64,000 nucleotides of DNA from Lactuca virosa (Eukaryota > Streptophyta > Magnoliopsida > Asterales > Asteraceae), in the NCBI GenBank assembly GCA_928212115.1, contig CAKMRJ010005745.1:222275697-222339696 (forward strand), written 5' to 3'. Of the stretch, positions 59,768 to 64,000 are shown piece after piece. The notes under the pieces are model-generated. The model did not search any database, was not told where the DNA came from, and worked only from the letters and a program-made list of their open reading frames with translations. Position numbers and translations under genes: made by a program. How positions within the stretch are numbered: position 1 is the stretch's first letter; the number at the start of each line of letters is the position of its first letter.

Positions 59768-59902
59768 AGACCGGACCGGAGGGTCCAACGATATAGACCG
59801 GACCGAAGGGTCCAACGATATAGACCGGACCGAAGGGTCCAACGATACAGACCGGACCGATGGGTCCAACGAGCTATGACTGGACCAGAGGGTCCGACGA
59901 GC
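59768..59902. repeat. 27-bp minisatellite in Gypsy LTR
   Basis: Five units of about 27 bp beginning AGACCGGACC and containing GGGTCCAACGA; the last unit is diverged (ATGACTGGACC). It lies between the GTGAGT and AACTCATTAAGC landmarks. Confidence 0.92.
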
Positions 59903-60619
59903 TACGGGACTGGGAGGGTCCCGCTGAGACACATCGACCGAAGGGTCGTATTATAGCCTCGAGTGGCGTATGTGTTGTATGTGGTATTTGGGGAACTCAT
60001 TAAGCATTTATGCTTACAGTTGTTGTGTTATGTGTTTCAGGTACTAGCGAGGATCGTGGGAAGGCGCCGGCATGATTCGTACACACTGAGAGGATTTATG
60101 TATATGAGATCTTGGGACATGTCTTGTTTTGTTACAGTGGACACATTATGTTTTGATGATTATTGTACGAATGAAAGTATGTTTTAAAATGAAAAATTGT
60201 TTTGAAAATTCACGTTGTTTTTATGGATGTTCTCGGTTTAACGTATACGAAGTCAGATTTGGGCGTTCTTTTTATGGATGTTCTCGGTTTAACGTATACT
60301 ACAACTTTTGTTTAGATTACTAAGGATAAAAATTCCTCCATCATAAATTCACTATTTACGTCTCCCGGTGTCGTTCCGATTTTGCCGAAAAACTTCGACA
60401 GGTCATAACTTCTTCGTTATAACTCGGATTTCGGCGTTCTTTATATGTACGGAACCCTTGTAATATGTACTACCACTTGGAAAATATTAATCCTTATAAA
60501 TAATCTTTCATCAAAAACTCATTTTTGATGCTTATTGTCTCTAGATTGACTAGCCCGAATCTACGGGCGTTACAAAAACCCACCCCATCTTTTTCTTCCC
60601 CAACCCACATTTTTTCACA

Positions 60620-61024
60620 GTTGGAATGGCAGTTGAAGTAATTGTGATGTATCCAATCTAGCACAAGACATACACAAGTGGAATCGACAATCTCCTGGTT
60701 CTCTTAATCGGTGGAATCCCGATTGCAATGTCGATTGTTATTTCCGTCACCATAGCCATCAAATCTTATAGGCTTTCATAGCAAGGTGCGGTTATCCAAA
60801 AGAATGATTGCAATTGAAGAAAAAGGGGGATGGATGTGCTTTGCAACGATAAAATAGGGACACTTAAGCTCAACAAGATTTTTGTGGATACGAATTTAAT
60901 TGAGGTGTTTGCTAAAAGTGTCAATAAGGAACATGTGTTGCTCTTTGTTGCTAGCGCTTCAAGAACTGAAAACCAAGAGGCCATTGATATCGCCATTGTT
61001 GCAACCCTAGTTGAACACAAAGAG
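60620..61024 (+). pseudogene. Plasma-membrane H+-ATPase exon relic
   Basis: Conceptual reading VGMAVEVIVMYPI, GIDNLLVLLIGGIPIAMS and, in the next frame, GMDVLCNDKIGTLKLNK and ASRTENQEAIDIAIVATLV matches the P-type proton pump region around the phosphorylation site. The usual DKTGT is DKIGT here. Two stops replace expected Gln codons (CAG to TAG type) and one frame shift lies near 60800. CACAG precedes it and GTTTG follows GAG at 61024, so it looks like one exon with intron borders: a DNA-level copy, not a processed mRNA. Confidence 0.8.
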
Positions 61025-61252
61025 GTTTGTTTGTTTCTTTGATAAAACCTAGATCATCAACAATTAAGCTTTATTTTGACTTACTGCATAAACTCAACTT
61101 ATGACATTTCTATAATATTTAATGGATCCAAAATTAAGTTAAGACATAAGTAGAGCTTGAATTCACATTGAATCCCTAAGTCAAAGTTAAAGTTAAACAC
61201 AAATCAATAAATACAATTTCTAAACAATGATTTCATAACTTAAGTGTAGTTT

Positions 61253-61253
<1 letters not shown>

Positions 61254-61311
<58 letters not shown>
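61254..61311. repeat. (AT)n microsatellite
   Basis: AT array of about 57 bp between the ATPase relic and the Copia gag start. No gene was seen from 61030 to 61600. Confidence 0.98.
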
Positions 61312-61315
<4 letters not shown>

Positions 61316-61620
61316 TAGAATCAATATTAATGTCATGAAAATAGACATTCTAGAATTATTGGAGCTTTGAAGCTCGTATCTCTTCATTATATTTGAAATC
61401 AAGTCCAAACAAGTTAAGTGATTAGATATTTGTGCTCTTATGACAAGAACTCACCAACAAACACACTTAAAACACTTATATATGCTACAAATATTTCCGC
61501 AAAGTGGAGGTATAATTCCTTGATTAATCACTGTGATTGATCGATTTTGCATTTGGTTTGTTAATCGCTTAGTTCCTGATTTCAGTTTTCTCAAGTTTAA
61601 TCCTCTTTCTACTCAATCAA

Positions 61621-61742
61621 ATGGCAAATCATAATGTCAACACCATGATGAGTTTCGCAAACTTGCTTGGATCTGCTACAAAAGTTCTGATGTTGATTCC
61701 AGAGTACTACGATCAATGGGCAGATCGTATGGAAGACTATCT
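61621..61742 (+). pseudogene. Copia gag N-terminus cut by Gypsy LTR
   Basis: MANHNVNTMMSFANLLGSAT followed by IPEYYDQWADRMEDYL is a Copia gag start of the UBN2 type. It ends exactly where TGTAACAC of the Gypsy LTR begins. The rest of the gene lies outside the window if it survives. Confidence 0.7.
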
Positions 61743-62026
61743 GTAACACTCTCAAAAATCAAACCAATTTAAAACTTTTTAAAACATTTAAAACCATTAA
61801 GTTATTACAATTTGTTTTCAAAATAGTTTAAACATCAGAGTATCCCCAGAATCAAATCATGAAAATGTAAGGAGGTGCACGATCGCGCCTTCGCCTTCCC
61901 GCGATCATCAGAAATACCTAAAACACAATCAACAACTGTAAGCCCGAAGCTTAGTGAGTTCCCCCAAAATACCAACGCCATACAGATATAATCGTATCAT
62001 ATAAGCAAACACTGCATGCATAATGA

Positions 62027-62171
62027 GCCATCAGTCTGACTGGACCGCCTCACAGGCCATCAGTCTATCTGGACCGCTCTCCGAGCCATCGGCACGTCTG
62101 GACCGCCTCTCAGGACCTTCAGCCTATCTGGACTGCTCGCCGGGCCTTCGGCCTGACTAGTATGCCCTAAC
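62027..62171. repeat. 29-bp minisatellite in inverted Gypsy LTR
   Basis: Five units of 29 bp with GCCATCAGTCTATCTGGACC-type sequence at 62027, 62056, 62085, 62114 and 62143. It occupies the same LTR position as the 27-bp array at 59.8 kb. Confidence 0.9.
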
Positions 62172-62321
62172 CAGGTCTACAGTCTATCCGGTCTGCCCTG
62201 GGTATCTTGGCCTACAACACAAAGCAGGACCTGCCTCAACCCAATCCACCAAACCAACAAACATGTGCACATACATATCATACGCTAGCTAGCAAGTACA
62301 TATAGTCATTCAGATCTAGCA

Positions 62322-62498
62322 GATCACTAACATGGCAACCATCCTATAACCAGGATATTGATCTAATCGATCACTAACATAGCAACCATCCTATAACCAG
62401 GATACTGATCTAACTGATCACTAACATAGCATAATCCTATAACCAGGATACCGTTCTAACAGATCACTAACATAGCAACCATCTTATAACCAGGATAC
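62322..62498. repeat. 47-bp tandem repeat in inverted Gypsy LTR
   Basis: Four units of about 47 bp beginning GATCACTAACAT and containing TATAACCAGGATA; the third is slightly shorter and the last partial. Confidence 0.92.
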
Positions 62499-62754
62499 AA
62501 ATCATAAAGGGTCGGCCTTGGTGTCGTAGACCCTGTTGATATAGTGAGAAGAACTCACCTCACGATGTCGAACTGTAGTGATAAGATCAAACTCCTGAAT
62601 CACTGTCACGAACGCAACCACCTATAATCACCATATGACCAAGTCCATCAGAATCTCAAATTACCAAAATACCCCCATAAGTCAAACTGGTCAACCCTTG
62701 GTTAAAGTCAAAGTCAGCGGTCAATGTCAACAGTCCATGTTGACCCAACTCCTC

Positions 62755-62980
62755 GAGTGCAGCTAGCAACTCGTCGAGTTCCTTAAGAAATCAGGAAATC
62801 ATAAAAACCCTAATTGACTCGCCGAGTTTCCAGACAACTCGTCGAGTCCATGCGGGGTCCGAATGTCAGGAAAACCCTAACTAACTCTTCGAGTCTTCTT
62901 ATTGACTCGTCGAGTTCATGCAGAACCAATACAGGCAATCTTCAACCGACTCGTCGACTCGGCTATGCGACTCGTCGAGT
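62755..62980. repeat. ACTCGTCGAGT cluster, downstream
   Basis: Exact 5+1+5 palindromes ACTCGTCGAGT at 62769, 62837, 62905 and 62970, with variants (ACTCCTCGAGT, ACTCGCCGAGT, ACTCTTCGAGT) between. Confidence 0.92.
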
Positions 62981-63583
62981 CCATTCAGTCCATTTCTCAT
63001 CCATACGTTTTTAAGCTACCCCAAAGCTCCACATTGCAGATCTAACCTCCTAGGGCATGGTTTCCACGTAAAGTTGCAAACTTTACGTACATGCATGGTC
63101 CTAAATGCCATAACCAAGCTAATAGAAAGGTTTAACCCACATAGAAGGGCTGATGCTTGATATATCTGATAACTTTATGACTATAGGGACCAAGAGGAGT
63201 CCAGATCTGAAGTTACAACTTCAGATCATGCCCAGTACCCGAATTAACTCACAATTATGCTATAAATGGCCCTAAACCTTTACATGAAGAGATCTAGCTA
63301 AAGATAAGTCAAGGTAATGACTTGTTACCTTCAAAATGATGCCAAGATGAAGTAGAGTCAGATCCACAAGCTTCCCTTTGCTCCAAGATCCTTATACTTC
63401 AAGCCTTCTTCACAAAATCCACCAAAACACTCTTTAAGCCTCACAAAACACTCAAGAACAAAGCTTAGACTGATTAGGGTTCTTCTGGCCGTCAAAAAGG
63501 TAATAAGGGGCTGGAGGAAAGGACTTAAGGTCCTTTAAATATGGTGTAAAGCCTAAAAATTAGAGTTTCATTTTCTAGCTTCT

Positions 63584-63684
63584 ACTCGTCGAGTCGGGGT
63601 CCTCCGACTCGTCGAGTAGACCTCATAAAACATGCGGGCTGACTAATATCTACACGACGAATTGGGGCCTTCAACTCGTCGAGT
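63584..63684. repeat. ACTCGTCGAGT cluster, promoter-proximal
   Basis: Exact copies at 63584, 63607 and 63674, just upstream (minus sense) of the TATA-like TTTAAA near 63535. Confidence 0.92.
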
Positions 63685-63705
63685 AGGCTTCTTTAATTGC
63701 TTGAA

Positions 63706-64000
63706 CTAGGCTTCATCCTCGAAGCCTGCTATGGTGGACAAATCCGGATAATGCCTTTGCATTTCAGCCTCCGGCTCCCAAATCCTACTCGGATCCCTTC
63801 CTATGCTGCCACTTGTACCTTTACCAAAGGTACCTCCTTGCTACGCATAACCTTACCTCTCGTTTCAAGAAGGCCACCGGCCTCTTCGACGTAGTTTAGG
63901 CGCTCATCGTCCTGAAGATCACCCAATGATGCCACGGCGTCCTCGCCCGACACGCACTTTCGCAACTGCAAGACATATGAAGTGCTATGAATCTGACTGA
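63706..64000 (-). pseudogene. Gypsy pol C-terminus, broken
   Basis: Minus-strand reading YVLQLRKCVSGEDAVASLGD, then MRSKEVPLVKVQ, then EMQRHYPDL and TAG (63708-63706). It matches the C-terminal chromodomain-like end at 58.2-58.4 kb. Extra bases near 63800 and 63780 shift the frame. It continues beyond the window. Confidence 0.75.

Larger units (their letters stand above)
55245..60574 (+). mobile_element. Ty3/Gypsy chromovirus, 5' truncated
   Basis: Contains the end of protease, reverse transcriptase, RNase H, integrase with HHCC and DDE motifs, a chromodomain-like tail, polypurine tract and a complete 2.1-kb 3' LTR. The 5' LTR, gag and most of protease are missing. RT before integrase and the chromodomain place it among Gypsy chromoviruses, probably Tekay-like (inference). 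Confidence 0.9.
58486..60574 (+). repeat. 3' LTR of Gypsy element (2.1 kb)
   Basis: Starts TGTAACATCCCC after the polypurine tract GTGGGGGAGAAT and ends GGGCGTTACA. Contains palindrome cluster 1 (58577-58684), TATA (58721), palindrome cluster 2 (59309-59393), GGTGAGTCTTCTCACTAT (about 59649), a 27-bp minisatellite (59768-59902) and the ACAGTTGTTG...TTTCAGGTACT stretch (60015-60045). Open frames inside are not genes. Confidence 0.85.
61742..63690 (-). repeat. 3' LTR of inverted Gypsy element
   Basis: Minus-strand landmarks match the 58.5-kb LTR: palindromes (63684-63584), weak TATA-like TTTAAA (about 63535), second cluster (62980-62755), GTGAGTTCTTCTCACTAT (about 62535-62552), minisatellites, AACTCACTAAGC and ACAGTTGTTGATTGTG (about 61930), and the TGTTACA end. 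The LTR 5' end next to pol is not recognisable, so part is probably deleted. Confidence 0.72.
61742..64000 (-). mobile_element. Second Gypsy chromovirus, inverted, partial
   Basis: The LTR 3' terminus (TGTAACACTC read backward) is at 61742, LTR body to about 63690, then pol 3' end on the minus strand to the window edge. It is the same lineage as the plus-strand Gypsy at 55-60 kb, facing it across about 1.2 kb. Confidence 0.8.

Noticed and set aside
59768..59902. CRISPR-like array
   Set aside because: Units are directly adjacent without unique spacers, and the context is a plant Gypsy LTR; it is a minisatellite.

Overview
The window looks like a nuclear, repeat-rich segment of a flowering plant, most likely the daisy family and plausibly lettuce (Lactuca). 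This is inferred from plant-type multi-exon GT-AG genes, Ty1/Copia and Ty3/Gypsy elements primed from initiator tRNA-Met, Helitron-like ends, long (TA)n arrays, and Gypsy LTRs carrying GTACGC-NNN-GCGTAC and ACTCG-T-CGAGT palindromes. No rRNA, tRNA, CRISPR or organellar gene was seen.

Layout. 1-7922: Copia element A (minus strand), nearly full length, with gag-pol broken by at least seven frame changes. 7923-12434: unassigned sequence, a minus-strand Gypsy LTR relic, a MITE candidate and a GC-rich tract. 12440-17364: complete Copia B (plus) with target-site duplication ATCCA. 17.5-18.4 kb: probable Gypsy LTR relic. 18.9-28.8 kb: a tandem duplication of a GRAS transcription-factor gene (minus). 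The first copy has one frame break; the second is a pseudogene split by young Copia C (22853-27864, plus), whose two 343-bp LTRs look identical and whose target-site duplication is GATTT. 31.2-39.0 kb: a multi-exon EMB8-like alpha/beta-hydrolase pseudogene (minus). One intron holds a block resembling an endogenous pararetrovirus, bracketed by (TA)n arrays. 39.7 kb: a PPR relic. 40.8-47.6 kb: nested Gypsy and Copia debris. 48986-54066: the one clearly intact host gene, a LIN-like ARM/WD40 protein in 15 exons (1,223 codons plus stop, every junction GT-AG). 54.5-55.0 kb: a Helitron-like element. 55.2-60.6 kb: a 5'-truncated Gypsy chromovirus (plus) with a 2.1-kb LTR. 60.6-61.0 kb: a plasma-membrane H+-ATPase exon relic. 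61.6 kb to the end: a Copia gag start cut by a second, inverted Gypsy element (minus).

How the parts relate. Host content is two transcription-factor copies, one degraded hydrolase and one intact scaffold-type gene; nearly everything else is layered retroelements. Most in-frame stops seen in the retroelements could come from single C-to-T (or complementary G-to-A) changes, as expected for methylated DNA. The most unusual signal is in the Gypsy LTRs. Three of four carry two palindrome clusters, one just upstream of the TATA box and one about 550-780 bp downstream. Three carry a short minisatellite at the same relative place, but with unrelated repeat sequences.
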